A DNA stretch of 64,000 bases from Clostridia bacterium (GCA_017508975.1 JAFWQU010000023.1:80075-144074), one strand, 5' to 3'; shown: positions 54,362 through 63,228, counted from the stretch's first letter. The notes: generated from the sequence alone by a model not told the origin. Made by a program: numbers and translations.

Positions 54362-55663
54362 TCAGATTTTGCGCTTGTCGATCACGCGGACCGCCTTGCC
54401 CTCGGAGCGGGTGATGGTCTTGGGGGCCACGAGCGTGACCTTGGCGGTGAGCCCCAGCATGGAGCGCAGGCCGTCCACCAGCTGCTTCTGCCGCGCGGTG
54501 ATCTCGGCCAGGCTGTCGGTGAACATCTCCGGGGTCATCTCCACCTGCACGTCCAGGGTGTCGGTGTTGTTGACGCGGTCGACGATGATCTGGTAGTTTG
54601 CCGGATAGCCGAGGTTGAGGAGCACCGTCTCGATCTGGGACGGGAACACATTGACGCCGCGGATGATCAGCATATCGTCCGTGCGGCCGCGCGGCTTGCA
54701 CATCTTGACGTGGGTGCGGCCGCAGGGGCAGGGCTCGTGGCTGAGCACGCAGACGTCGCGCGTCCGGTAGCGCAGCAGCGGGAAGGCCTCCTTGTCCAGC
54801 GCGGTGAAGACCAGCTCGCCCTCCTGGCCGTCGGGGAGCACCTCGCCGGTATCGGGGTCGATGATCTCGGCGATGAAGTGGTCCTCGTTGATGTGCATGC
54901 CGTTCTGGGCGGAGCACTCGAAGGCGACACCGGGGCCGCTGGTTTCGGTCAGACCGTAGATATCGTAGGCCTTGATGCCCAGCGTCTCCTGAATCGACTG
55001 GCGCATCTCCTCGCTCCAGGCCTCCGCGCCGAAGATGCCGGCCTTCAGCGGAATCTGGTCCGGAGTCAGGCCCATCTCCTTCATGCTCTCGCCGAGGTAG
55101 GCCGCGTAGGAGGGGGTGCAGCAGAGAATGGTCGCCTTCAGGTCCATGAGGAACATGATCTGCCGCTCCGTGTTGCCGGAGGAGATCGGCACCGTCAGGC
55201 AGCCCACCTTGTGGCTGCCGCCGTTGAGGCCGGCGCCGCCGGTGAACAGGCCGAAGCCGTAGGAGACCTGGCAGACGTCCTCGTCGGTGCCGCCCGCCGC
55301 GGTGATGGCCCGGGCGCAGCAGTCGTCCCAGAGATCAATGTCGTGCTGGGTGTAGAAGGCGATGACGCGCTTGCCGGTGGTGCCGGAGGTGGAGTGGATG
55401 CGCACGCAGTCCTTCAGCGGAACCGCCAGCATGCCGTAGGGATAGGCCTCCCGCAGGTCATGCTTGCTGATGAAGGGCAGCTTGCGGAGATCGTCCACGG
55501 AGCGGATGTCGTCCGGGGTGACGCCCTTCTCCTCCATGAGCTTCCGGTAGTAGGGGACGTGATCCCAGACATGCCGCACCTGCTTGACCAGCAGCTCGTC
55601 CTGCAGGGCCCGGATTTTTTCCCGCGGCGCGGTTTCGATTTCCGGCTGATAATAGCGCTCCAT
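54362..55663 (-). CDS. paaK: Phenylacetate-CoA ligase family enzyme
   Basis: A 433-residue adenylate-forming enzyme. The phosphate loop is STSGTTGKRV near residue 92, the YGFGLFTGGAGLNGG segment is diagnostic of PaaK, YDIYGLTETSGPG near 237 is the A5 motif, and a C-terminal mini-domain ends with the active lysine region RSEGKAVRVID. It makes aryl-acetyl-CoA (phenylacetate, indoleacetate or hydroxyphenylacetate). With IorAB at 60-62 kb it could support reverse synthesis of aryl pyruvates. ATG 55663 was chosen because GAGAGG is spaced correctly; 55669 is too near the SD. Confidence 0.92.
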   Translation of the reverse strand: MERYYQPEIETAPREKIRALQDELLVKQVRHVWDHVPYYRKLMEEKGVTPDDIRSVDDLRKLPFISKHDLREAYPYGMLAVPLKDCVRIHSTSGTTGKRVIAFYTQHDIDLWDDCCARAITAAGGTDEDVCQVSYGFGLFTGGAGLNGGSHKVGCLTVPISSGNTERQIMFLMDLKATILCCTPSYAAYLGESMKEMGLTPDQIPLKAGIFGAEAWSEEMRQSIQETLGIKAYDIYGLTETSGPGVAFECSAQNGMHINEDHFIAEIIDPDTGEVLPDGQEGELVFTALDKEAFPLLRYRTRDVCVLSHEPCPCGRTHVKMCKPRGRTDDMLIIRGVNVFPSQIETVLLNLGYPANYQIIVDRVNNTDTLDVQVEMTPEMFTDSLAEITARQKQLVDGLRSMLGLTAKVTLVAPKTITRSEGKAVRVIDKRKI

Positions 55664-55825
55664 AGGCATTTTCCTCTCTTTTTGACAGCGTCGGATCTGC
55701 GGTATCCGCGGACCGGCGGCCGGAATATCCCGCCGCAAGCCATGCGCTGATCATACCATAGTTTTTTTGAAAGATGTTGTTTTTATCCTGTTCTTTCTTG
55801 GAAATAAGTGGAAGAAAACGGCATC

Positions 55826-55854
55826 TTGATCCGGTCTGCCGGATTGCGTATAAT
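55826..55854 (+). promoter_or_regulatory. Promoter of priA
   Basis: TTGATC and TATAAT with a 17-base spacer, 26 bases before the GTG start. Confidence 0.72.
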
Positions 55855-55880
55855 AGACAGGAAAGAACGGAGGTGGGGCT

Positions 55881-58118
55881 GTGTTCGCGCAGGTGATCGT
55901 GGATATCGTGCATGAGCGGGTCGCGCACACCTTCACCTATCTGGTGCCGCCGGAGTGGGAGAGCTGGCTGCGGCCGGGCTGGCGCGTCCGCGTGCCCTTC
56001 GGCAGCCGGCAGATGGAGGGCATCGTCGTCTCCCTCGGCGGGGAGAGCGACGTGCCGCCGGAAAAACTGAAACCGCTGCTCTCCGTCCTGGAGGATTATC
56101 CCGCCGTGCTGCCGCCGCTGCTGGACCTGGCGCGGCACATGGCGGAGGAGACCCACGCGCCGCTGGCGGAGACACTGCGGCTGATGCTGCCGGCGCAGAT
56201 GCGGGGCGGGCGCGTGAAGGTCAAGACGGAGCCCTCCGCGCGCCTCCTCCGGCCGGTGACCGAGGAGGAGAAACAGCAGGGGCGCTCGCGCAAACGGCAG
56301 CTGCTCCTGACCCTGCTGAGCGGCGGGGAGGTGCACCCGGTCTCGGAGCTGGCGGAGCTGGTGCGGGACCCGATGCCCGCCCTTCGGCAGCTGCGGGACC
56401 AGGGACTGGTGGAGCTGGGCGAGCTGGAGGTGCTGCGCCGACCCCGGAGCTTCGGCGGGGACGCCGCCCGGGAGGATCCGCCGCTGACCGACGAGCAGCG
56501 CGAGGCGCTGGAACATATGCTGCCCGAGGTGAAACAGGGACGCGGTCGCTTCCTGCTCTTCGGCGTCACCGGCTCCGGCAAGACGGAGGTCTTCATCCGG
56601 CTGGTCCGGCACTGCCTGGCGGAGGGGCGCGGGGCGGTCATCCTCGTGCCGGAGATCGCGCTGACACCGCAGATGGTGGACTGGTTCCGGGCGCGTTTCG
56701 GACAGGAGGCGGCGGTGCTGCACTCCCGGCTCTCCCCGGGCGAGCGCTTCGACGAGTGGCGCAGGATCCGCCGGGGGGATGCCCGGGTGGTGATCGGCGC
56801 ACGCTCGGCGGTCTTCGCGCCGATGGAGAATCCAGGCATTATTATAGTAGACGAGGAGCACGAGAGCACCTATCTCTCCGACCGGCATCCGCGTTATGAC
56901 GCCCGGGATATCGCCGCCTGGCGCTGTGAGCGGGAGGGAGCCGGCCTGGTGCTGGCCAGCGCGACGCCCTCGATCCTGAGCTTCGCGCGGATGCAGCAGG
57001 GGCGCTACCGCCTGGTGGAGCTCAGCCGGCGGGTCTTCGACCGGCCGATGCCCCAGGTGCAGGTGGTGGATATGCGCGCGGAGCTCAACCGCGGCAACCG
57101 GACCGTCTTCTCCGACGCGCTGCGCAACGCGCTGCAGGGCTGCATGCGCCGCGGCGAACAGGCGATGCTCCTGATGAACCACCGCGGCTACCACTCCTTC
57201 GTCTCCTGCCGAAGCTGCGGGCAGGCGGTCAAATGTCCGAACTGCGATGTCTCCATGACCTACCACGTGGGGCAGCGCGGGGTGTCGCTCCACTGCCACT
57301 ACTGCGGCGTGACGCAGCCGGTGCCGGAGACCTGCCCGAACTGCGGCAGCCGGGCGATCCGCTATTTCGGCGTCGGGACGCAGAAGATCGAGGAGGAGCT
57401 GCGGCGCCTGTTCCCGGACACGGGCATCGTGCGCATGGACGTGGACACCACCGGCGGCAAGGAGGGGCACGCGAAGCTCCTCAACGAGTTCCGCTCGGGC
57501 CGCGCGCGGCTGCTGGTCGGCACGCAGATGATCGCCAAGGGGCATGACTTCCCCCAGGTGACGCTGGTGGGCGTGGTGGCGGCGGAGATGACCCTGAACC
57601 TCCCGGATTACCGCGCCCGGGAGCGCACCTTCCAACTGCTGACCCAGGTGGCGGGCCGCGCGGGGCGCGGGGAGAAGCCCGGGCAGGTGATCATCCAGAC
57701 CTACAAGCCGGAGGACGAGGTGATCCTCGCGGCCGCCCGGCAGGACTACCGCGCGTTCTTCGCCGCGGAGCTCGCCCGGCGGCGCGCCAGCTTCTACCCG
57801 CCCTTCTCGGTGATGGCCCGGCTGCTGGTGGAGTCGCCCTCGGAGGCGGAGGCGCGCCGGCGGGCTGAGGCGCTGCACGGACAGGTGCAGGCGCTGCTCG
57901 AGACCCATCCGGACTGGAGGCGGCGCGTGCTGCTCTGCTCGCTCGACCGGCCCGGCGTCCAGCTGCTGCGGGGGCACGCCAGATGGCATGTGCTGCTCAA
58001 GCTCGCGGCCTCCCGCGAGGCGGAAGCCCTCTGCGGCGCACTGGCGGACCTGGCCGCCGAAGAATCCCCGCCCGAGGTCGATACCTATTTCGAATACAAC
58101 CCCGTGACCATGATGTAG
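55881..58118 (+). CDS. priA: Primosomal protein N' (replication restart helicase)
   Basis: PriA reloads the replisome at stalled forks. The 745-residue protein has the N-terminal 3'-binding domain (VDIVHERVAHTFTYLVP), Walker A FGVTGSGKTE near residue 228, the DEEH box IIVDEEHEST near 322, and the zinc cluster (CRSCG, CPNC, CHYCG, CPNCGS, residues about 443-485). Helicase C motifs follow, including GTQMIAKGHDFP and QVAGRAGRG. The GTG start has GGAGGTG five bases upstream. Its TAG stop shares its last base with repeat copy M. Confidence 0.97.
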   Translation: MFAQVIVDIVHERVAHTFTYLVPPEWESWLRPGWRVRVPFGSRQMEGIVVSLGGESDVPPEKLKPLLSVLEDYPAVLPPLLDLARHMAEETHAPLAETLRLMLPAQMRGGRVKVKTEPSARLLRPVTEEEKQQGRSRKRQLLLTLLSGGEVHPVSELAELVRDPMPALRQLRDQGLVELGELEVLRRPRSFGGDAAREDPPLTDEQREALEHMLPEVKQGRGRFLLFGVTGSGKTEVFIRLVRHCLAEGRGAVILVPEIALTPQMVDWFRARFGQEAAVLHSRLSPGERFDEWRRIRRGDARVVIGARSAVFAPMENPGIIIVDEEHESTYLSDRHPRYDARDIAAWRCEREGAGLVLASATPSILSFARMQQGRYRLVELSRRVFDRPMPQVQVVDMRAELNRGNRTVFSDALRNALQGCMRRGEQAMLLMNHRGYHSFVSCRSCGQAVKCPNCDVSMTYHVGQRGVSLHCHYCGVTQPVPETCPNCGSRAIRYFGVGTQKIEEELRRLFPDTGIVRMDVDTTGGKEGHAKLLNEFRSGRARLLVGTQMIAKGHDFPQVTLVGVVAAEMTLNLPDYRARERTFQLLTQVAGRAGRGEKPGQVIIQTYKPEDEVILAAARQDYRAFFAAELARRRASFYPPFSVMARLLVESPSEAEARRRAEALHGQVQALLETHPDWRRRVLLCSLDRPGVQLLRGHARWHVLLKLAASREAEALCGALADLAAEESPPEVDTYFEYNPVTMM

Positions 58119-58271
58119 TATCCAGTTTATAAGAAATGAGGATATCTCCCAAAGGGTGAATCCGAAGGTCCAGGGCGATCGGAAAGCCGCCAGTCCGGCT
58201 GCGGACCTGGTCGCGCCGGCAGGCGCGAAATTTCCCTGTTGACATTTAGCACACGATACTGAGATCAGTAT
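58118..58271 (-). repeat. Interspersed TIR element, copy M (reverse, with 17-base insert)
   Basis: A 154-bp copy, equal to a standard 137-bp copy plus about 17 extra bases inside the 3' arm of the first hairpin (near 58189-58205). The left terminal repeat is diverged (GTATCCAG); the right one is TGAGATCAGTAT. It lies between priA and def and makes up most of the gap. Confidence 0.82.
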
Positions 58272-58327
58272 TAGCCGACATTTCTCAAACACAATGAGCG
58301 TATCAAACAGAGAGGAAGGAAAAACAA

Positions 58328-58831
58328 ATGGCGATCCGGAAAATCATGAAGCTGGGGGACGACGCGCTGCGCAAGGTCTGCAAGCCCCAGGACAAGTTCA
58401 ACCTGCGCCTGTGGAACCTGCTCAAGGACATGGCGGACACCATGTACAAGGCGGAGGGCGTCGGCCTGGCCGCGCCGCAGGTCGGCATCCTGCGCCGGGT
58501 GGTGGTTATCGACATCTCGGAGGACCAGGATCAGCTGCTGGAGCTGATCAACCCGGAGATTATCGAGCGCAGCGAGGAGACCCAGTGCGGCCGCGAGGGC
58601 TGCCTGAGCCTGCCCGGCCGCGCGGGCATTGTCACCCGGCCCATGCGGGTCCGGGTCCGGGCGCAGGACCGCCACGGCATGGAGTTCGAGCTCACGGGCG
58701 AAGGCCTGCTGGCCCGGGCGATCTGTCATGAGCTGGACCACCTGGACGGCGTGCTCTATATCGACGAGATGGAACGCGAGATGACGCCGGAGGAGATCGA
58801 GGCGGACAACAAGCGCCAGTCCAAAGAATGA
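58328..58831 (+). CDS. def: Peptide deformylase
   Basis: Def removes the formyl group from new protein N-termini. The 167-residue protein has all three motifs: GVGLAAPQVG near residue 40, EGCLSLPG near 90 with the metal Cys, and HELDHLDG near 138 with the two metal His and catalytic Glu. AGGAAGG lies upstream of the ATG. fmt follows after ten bases. Confidence 0.97.
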   Translation: MAIRKIMKLGDDALRKVCKPQDKFNLRLWNLLKDMADTMYKAEGVGLAAPQVGILRRVVVIDISEDQDQLLELINPEIIERSEETQCGREGCLSLPGRAGIVTRPMRVRVRAQDRHGMEFELTGEGLLARAICHELDHLDGVLYIDEMEREMTPEEIEADNKRQSKE

Positions 58832-58841
58832 GGTGGCGGGC

Positions 58842-59747
58842 ATGAGAATCGTTTTCATGGGCACGCCGGAGTTTGCCGTACCCTCGCTGCAGGCGCTGCT
58901 GGACAGCCGTCACGAGGTCGCGGCGGTGATCACCCAGCCTGACCGGCCCGCGGGGCGCGGCAAGAAGCTCAAGGCCTCGCCGGTCAAGGAGCTGGCCATG
59001 GCGCACGGCATCCCGGTGCTTCAGCCGGTGAAGATCCGCCGGGATGGCGTGGAGGACCTGCGCGCGCTGGCGCCCGAGGTCTGCGTGACTGCGGCCTTCG
59101 GACAGATCCTCTCCCAGGAGATCCTGGACATCCCCGCGCGGGGGACGGTCAACGTCCACGCCTCTCTGCTGCCCCGGCACCGCGGCAGCGCGCCCATCGT
59201 CTGGGCCATGCTGATGGGGGAGGAGACCGTGGGCGTCACCACCATGCTGACCGACAAGGGGATCGACACCGGCGCGATGCTGCTGCGCAGGGAGACCCGG
59301 CGGGAGCCGGCGGAGACCTGCGGGGAGCTGACGGAGCGGTTGGCGAGGATCGGCGCGGAGCTGCTGCTGGAGACGCTGGACGCGATGGAGGCGGGCACTT
59401 TGCAGCCGACGCCGCAGGACGAGTCCGCCATGACCTATGAGCCGATGCTGACCAAGGAGCTCTCGCAGATCGACTGGCAGGCCTCCGCGAAGACGGTCGC
59501 GGACCGGATCCTGGCGCTGAATCCCTGGCCCTGCTGCGTCTGGAGGGGCATCAAGCTCCTGCGCGCGAAGCCGGCCGAGGGAGAGGGCGCGCCGGGCAGC
59601 GTGCTGCGGGCCGATCCGAAGACGGGCCTGGTGCTGGCCTGCGGCGCGGGCGCCGTGGAGATCACGGAGCTGCAGGCGCCCGGCGGCAAGCCGATGTCCG
59701 CCAGGGATTACCTGCGGGGCCACGCGCTGCCGCAGGAGAACGAATAA
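58842..59747 (+). CDS. fmt: Methionyl-tRNA formyltransferase
   Basis: Fmt formylates initiator Met-tRNA, the opposite partner of Def. The 301-residue protein has RIVFMGTPEFAVPSL at the N-terminus and the folate and catalytic motif VNVHASLLPRHRGSAPI near residue 104. A C-terminal OB-like tRNA-binding domain follows (about 205-301). ATG 58842 was chosen, with AGGTGG six bases upstream. Confidence 0.97.
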   Translation: MRIVFMGTPEFAVPSLQALLDSRHEVAAVITQPDRPAGRGKKLKASPVKELAMAHGIPVLQPVKIRRDGVEDLRALAPEVCVTAAFGQILSQEILDIPARGTVNVHASLLPRHRGSAPIVWAMLMGEETVGVTTMLTDKGIDTGAMLLRRETRREPAETCGELTERLARIGAELLLETLDAMEAGTLQPTPQDESAMTYEPMLTKELSQIDWQASAKTVADRILALNPWPCCVWRGIKLLRAKPAEGEGAPGSVLRADPKTGLVLACGAGAVEITELQAPGGKPMSARDYLRGHALPQENE

Positions 59748-59760
59748 GCAAATTCCGCTC

Positions 59761-59789
59761 TTTACTTTCGCGCCCTAGTGTGTTAAAAT
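59761..59789 (+). promoter_or_regulatory. Promoter of the yerC-iorA-iorB operon
   Basis: TTTACT and TAAAAT with a 17-base spacer, 34 bases before the GTG start of the yerC-like gene. Confidence 0.6.
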
Positions 59790-59823
59790 GCTAAAGAACG
59801 CACACGGACAGGAGGAGAGGACA

Positions 59824-60159
59824 GTGGCGAGAACCGGAAAGAAACCCCGGAGCAATGCGCTCTATGAGGCGATCCTGCAGCTGCGGGACATGGACGAGTG
59901 CCGGCGGTTTTTTGACGACCTGTGCACGCCCACGGAACTGCGCAGCATGGAGCAGCGCTTCGACGTGGCGGTGTATCTGCTCCAGGACAAGGTCTACGCG
60001 GAGATCCTGGAGAAGACAGGCTCGAGCAGCGCCACCATCAGCCGTGTGCGCCGCAATATCCTCGAGAGCGAGACAGGCGGCGCCATGCGGGAGATGATCC
60101 TGCGGCTGGGCCTGGCGGAGGATCCAGATCAAGAGACAAGCGGAGGAGAATCGGAATGA
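59824..60159 (+). CDS. YerC/YecD-type TrpR-related regulator
   Basis: A 111-residue all-helical protein of the TrpR-like superfamily. FFDDLCTPTELRSMEQRFDVAVYLL and the helix-turn-helix GSSSATISRVRRNIL match Bacillus YerC. The GTG at 59824 is preceded by AGGAGGAG at good spacing; the frame further upstream lacks an SD. Its TGA overlaps the iorA ATG by four bases, so this TrpR relative is co-translated with genes for aromatic amino acid metabolism and is a likely regulator of them. Confidence 0.85.
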   Translation: MARTGKKPRSNALYEAILQLRDMDECRRFFDDLCTPTELRSMEQRFDVAVYLLQDKVYAEILEKTGSSSATISRVRRNILESETGGAMREMILRLGLAEDPDQETSGGESE

Positions 60160-61901
60160 AACGACTGATGTTGGGCAACGCGGCCGCGGCCCGCGGACTT
60201 TATGAGGCGGGCTGCGCGGTGGTCTCCAGCTACCCGGGAACCCCCAGCACGGAGATCACCGAGGAGGCGGCGAAATTCGACGAGATCTACTGCGAATGGG
60301 CGCCGAACGAGAAGGTGGCGCTGGAGACGGCTTTCGGCGCCTCGCTGGCCGGGAAGCGCGCCTTCTGCGGCATGAAGCACGTGGGACTGAACGTGGCGGC
60401 GGATCCGCTGTTCACGATCTCCTACACCGGCGTGAACGCCGGCCTGGTGATCGCGGTGGCGGACGACCCCGGGATGCACTCGTCCCAGAACGAGCAGGAC
60501 TCCCGGCACTACGCCCAGGCGGCGAAGATCCCCATGCTGGAGCCCTCGGACGCGGCGGAGTCCCGGGCGTTCATGAAGGCGGCCTATGAGATCTCGGAGC
60601 GTTTTGACACGCCGGTGCTCTACAAGATGTGCACCCGCATCGCCCACTCCCAGTCCCTGACCGAGACCGACGCGCGCGTGGAGCCAGCGGTCCGGCCCTA
60701 TGAGAAGAACATCGCGAAGTATGTCATGATGCCCGGCAATGCGATCCGCCGCCATCCGTTGGTGGAGGAGCGCACCCGCAGCCTCACCGCCTGGGCGGAG
60801 GACTGCCCGCTGAACCGGGTGGAGGAGGGCGCGGATCACAGCGTCGGCTTCATCACCTCCTCCACGAGTTACCAGTATGTGAAGGAAGTCTTTGGCGACA
60901 GGCACCCGGTGTTCAAGCTGGGCATGGTCTGGCCCATGCCGGTGGAGGCGCTGAAGCGCTTTGCCGCGGGCGTGGAGCGGCTGGTGGTCGTCGAGGAGCT
61001 CGATCCCTTCATCGAGGAGCACTGCCGCTGCATCGGGCTGAACCCGGAGGGCAAGTCGCTCTTCCCGCTGGAGGGCGAGTTCAGCCAGAACCTCGTGGCG
61101 CAGAAGCTGGGCGTCGAGCGGGTGAAGGGCGCCGCCCTGGAGGAGAAGATCCCCGCGCGCCCGCCGGTGATGTGCGCCGGCTGTCCGCACCGCGGGCTGT
61201 TCTACACCCTGACCCGGAACCATTGCACGGTGCTGGGCGATATCGGCTGCTACACGCTGGGCGCGGTGGCGCCGCTGTCCGCCATCGAGATGACCGCCTG
61301 CATGGGCGCGTCCGTCAGCGGCCTGCACGGCTTCAACAAGGCGCTGGGCGCGGAGAGCGAGGGGAAGACCGTCGCCGTGATCGGCGATTCCACCTTCATG
61401 CATTCCGGCATGACCGGCCTGGCGAACATCGCCTACAACCAGTCCAACTCCACCGTGATTATCCTGGACAACTCCATCACGGGCATGACCGGCCACCAGC
61501 AGAACCCGACCACGGGCTACAACATCAAGGGCGACCCGGCGGGCAAGATCGACCTGGAGAGCCTCTGCCGCGCGATGGGCATCCGCCGCGTGCGGGTGGT
61601 TGACCCGTACAACCTGGCGGAGTGCGACCGCGCGGTGAAGGAGGAGCTAGCCGCGCCGGAACCCTCCGTGATCATCTCGCGGCGCCCCTGCGCCCTGCTC
61701 AAGTACGTGAAGCACAAGGCTCCGCTGCGGGTGAACCCGGACAAGTGCGTGGGCTGCAAGCAGTGCATGAAGATCGGCTGCCCGGCCATCTCCATCAAGG
61801 AGGGCAAGGCCCGGGTGGACGAGACCCTGTGCGTGGGCTGCGGCGTGTGCAGCCAGCTGTGCCGCGTGGGCGCGCTGGAGACGACGGAGAAGGAGGGCTG
61901 A
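60156..61901 (+). CDS. iorA: Indolepyruvate:ferredoxin oxidoreductase, alpha subunit
   Basis: IorA binds thiamine diphosphate and converts aryl pyruvates to aryl-acetyl-CoA with reduction of ferredoxin, or the reverse. The 581-residue protein begins with a PFOR-like pyrimidine domain (SSYPGTPSTEI near residue 24). The ThDP-binding domain holds CAGCPHRGLFYTL near 340 and GDSTFMHSG near 410. The C-terminus has two 4Fe-4S clusters (CVGCKQCMKIGCP and CVGCGVCSQLC). CGGAGGAG precedes the ATG. IorB follows after three bases. Confidence 0.96.
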   Translation: MKRLMLGNAAAARGLYEAGCAVVSSYPGTPSTEITEEAAKFDEIYCEWAPNEKVALETAFGASLAGKRAFCGMKHVGLNVAADPLFTISYTGVNAGLVIAVADDPGMHSSQNEQDSRHYAQAAKIPMLEPSDAAESRAFMKAAYEISERFDTPVLYKMCTRIAHSQSLTETDARVEPAVRPYEKNIAKYVMMPGNAIRRHPLVEERTRSLTAWAEDCPLNRVEEGADHSVGFITSSTSYQYVKEVFGDRHPVFKLGMVWPMPVEALKRFAAGVERLVVVEELDPFIEEHCRCIGLNPEGKSLFPLEGEFSQNLVAQKLGVERVKGAALEEKIPARPPVMCAGCPHRGLFYTLTRNHCTVLGDIGCYTLGAVAPLSAIEMTACMGASVSGLHGFNKALGAESEGKTVAVIGDSTFMHSGMTGLANIAYNQSNSTVIILDNSITGMTGHQQNPTTGYNIKGDPAGKIDLESLCRAMGIRRVRVVDPYNLAECDRAVKEELAAPEPSVIISRRPCALLKYVKHKAPLRVNPDKCVGCKQCMKIGCPAISIKEGKARVDETLCVGCGVCSQLCRVGALETTEKEG

Positions 61902-61904
61902 GCC

Positions 61905-62477
61905 ATGGAGACCAAGAACATCATGATCGTGGGCGTGGGCGGCCAGGGCAGCCTGCTCGCCTCCAAGCTCCTGGGACAGCTGCTGGTCGCGCAGAACTAT
62001 GACGTGAAGGTCAGCGAGGTGCACGGCATGAGCCAGCGCGGCGGCAGCGTCGTGACCTATGTGCGCTACGGCGACCGCGTGGCCTCCCCGGTGATCGACA
62101 AGGGTGAGGCGGACTTCATCGTCTCCTTCGAGCAGCTGGAGGCCGCCCGCTGGCTGGAGTACCTGAAGCCCGGCGGACAGATCGTGACCTCGACGCAGCA
62201 GATCGATCCCATGCCGGTCATCACCGGCGTGATGGCCTATCCGGAGAACCTGATCGAGAAGATGCGCGCAGCCGGCGCGAAGGTCGACGCCCTGGACTGC
62301 CTCTCCCTGGCCAAGCAGGCCGGCAGCGCCAAGGCCGTGAACATCGTCCTCATGGGCCGCCTGTCCCACTACTTCGACCTCCCCGAGGAGGCCTGGATGG
62401 CCGCTCTGGAGGCGGTTGTCCCCGCGAAGTTCCTGGAGCTGAACAAGAAGGCGTTTGTGATGGGGAAGAACGCGTAA
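61905..62477 (+). CDS. iorB: Indolepyruvate:ferredoxin oxidoreductase, beta subunit
   Basis: The 190-residue gamma-type subunit (PFOR domain III) that completes IorAB. IMIVGVGGQGSLLASKLLG at the N-terminus and SEVHGMSQRGGSVVTYVRYG near residue 36 are diagnostic. It is the last gene of the yerC-iorAB operon; its TAA shares its last A with repeat copy N. Confidence 0.95.
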   Translation: METKNIMIVGVGGQGSLLASKLLGQLLVAQNYDVKVSEVHGMSQRGGSVVTYVRYGDRVASPVIDKGEADFIVSFEQLEAARWLEYLKPGGQIVTSTQQIDPMPVITGVMAYPENLIEKMRAAGAKVDALDCLSLAKQAGSAKAVNIVLMGRLSHYFDLPEEAWMAALEAVVPAKFLELNKKAFVMGKNA

Positions 62478-62580
62478 TACCAATCTCAAGTAAAAACTGC
62501 AAATCCAGCAACAGCATGCGGCCGAAGGTCCAGGGCGATCGGAAAGCCCTGGTCGCGGCCCGCAGGCGCGAAACCTCCCA
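62477..62580 (-). repeat. Interspersed TIR element, copy N (reverse, 3' truncated)
   Basis: The left end ATACCAATCTCAAG and both hairpins are present; the second hairpin has a one-base bulge. The right arm stops after CCTCCC and the far terminal repeat is absent. Its first base is the last A of the iorB TAA. Confidence 0.8.
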
Positions 62581-62653
62581 TGATTGCTTGAAAGTTCAGA
62601 CTATCTGATGATCCTGATCAGAGGGATGGAAAAAAATACAGCGATGAACAAAA

Positions 62654-62684
62654 CGGCGGGTCTCATTGAGCGAGACCCGCCTTT
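62654..62684. terminator. Terminator hairpin downstream of the tRNA cluster and iorB
   Basis: GGCGGGTCTC pairs perfectly with GAGACCCGCC around a 7-base loop, with AAAA before and TTT after, so it can act on either strand. Confidence 0.75.
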
Positions 62685-62694
62685 CAGCATCAAG

Positions 62695-62729
62695 AAAACC
62701 CTTGCAAGCGCTGGCTTGCAAGGGCTTTT
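62695..62729 (-). terminator. Terminator of the tRNA operon
   Basis: On the minus strand CCCTTGCAAGC pairs with GCTTGCAAGGG and is followed by TTTTC, three bases past the tRNA-Cys end. Confidence 0.85.
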
Positions 62730-62731
62730 CG

Positions 62732-62803
62732 AGGTGCCACCCGGATTTGAACCGGGGAATGAAGGTTTTGCAGACCTTTGCCTTACCACTTGGCTATGGC
62801 ACC
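62732..62803 (-). tRNA. tRNA-Cys (GCA)
   Basis: The cloverleaf folds on the minus strand: acceptor GGTGCCA/TGGCACC, anticodon GCA in CTGCAAA, T arm CCCGG/CCGGG around TTCAAAT, discriminator U as expected for Cys. The 3' CCA is not encoded. It is last in a five-tRNA operon. Confidence 0.93.
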
Positions 62804-62906
62804 GAATTTTCTGTCAGAGGACATCCGGGGTTTCACCGGCCGTCGGGTCTGTCCTGGGAAGGAAGGACGGTGCGGTGGGCTGCCTTGCCCCCTGAAAAGA
62901 AAATGG

Positions 62907-62979
62907 AGCGGTAGACGAGGCTCGGACTCGCGACCTCCACCTTGGCAAGGTGGCGCTCTACCAACTGAGCTACTACCGC
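62907..62979 (-). tRNA. tRNA-Gly (GCC)
   Basis: Acceptor GCGGTAG/CTACCGC, anticodon stem CACCT/AGGTG with loop holding GCC, discriminator U. The 3' CCA is not encoded. Confidence 0.93.
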
Positions 62980-62991
62980 ATATATGGAGTG

Positions 62992-63065
62992 TGCCTTGGG
63001 GCGGAATCGAACCACCGACACGCAGATTTTCAGTCTGCTGCTCTACCTACTGAGCTACCAAGGCA
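62992..63065 (-). tRNA. tRNA-Phe (GAA)
   Basis: Acceptor GCCTTGG/CCAAGGC, anticodon loop CTGAAAA reading GAA, T arm GGTGG/CCGCC, discriminator A. The 3' CCA is not encoded. Confidence 0.93.
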
Positions 63066-63070
63066 AGTGC

Positions 63071-63144
63071 GACCCGGAAGGGGCTCGAACCCTCGACCTC
63101 CAACGTGACAGGCTGGCGCTCTAACCAACTGAGCTACCGGGCCA
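63071..63144 (-). tRNA. tRNA-Asp (GTC)
   Basis: Acceptor GGCCCGG/CCGGGTC, anticodon loop CTGTCAC reading GTC, T arm GAGGG/CCCCT-type with TTCGAGC, discriminator G, typical of Asp. The 3' CCA is not encoded. Confidence 0.93.
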
Positions 63145-63153
63145 TATAGATCT

Positions 63154-63228
63154 GGTGGGAACAACAGGGCTCGAACCTGTGACCCTCTGCTTGTAAGGCA
63201 GATGCTCTCCCAGCTGAGCTATGCTCCC
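63154..63228 (-). tRNA. tRNA-Val (TAC)
   Basis: Acceptor GGGAGCA/TGTTCCC, anticodon loop TTACAAG reading TAC, discriminator A. Unlike the other four, its 3' CCA is encoded. It is first in the operon, 53 bases after the promoter -10 box. Confidence 0.94.
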
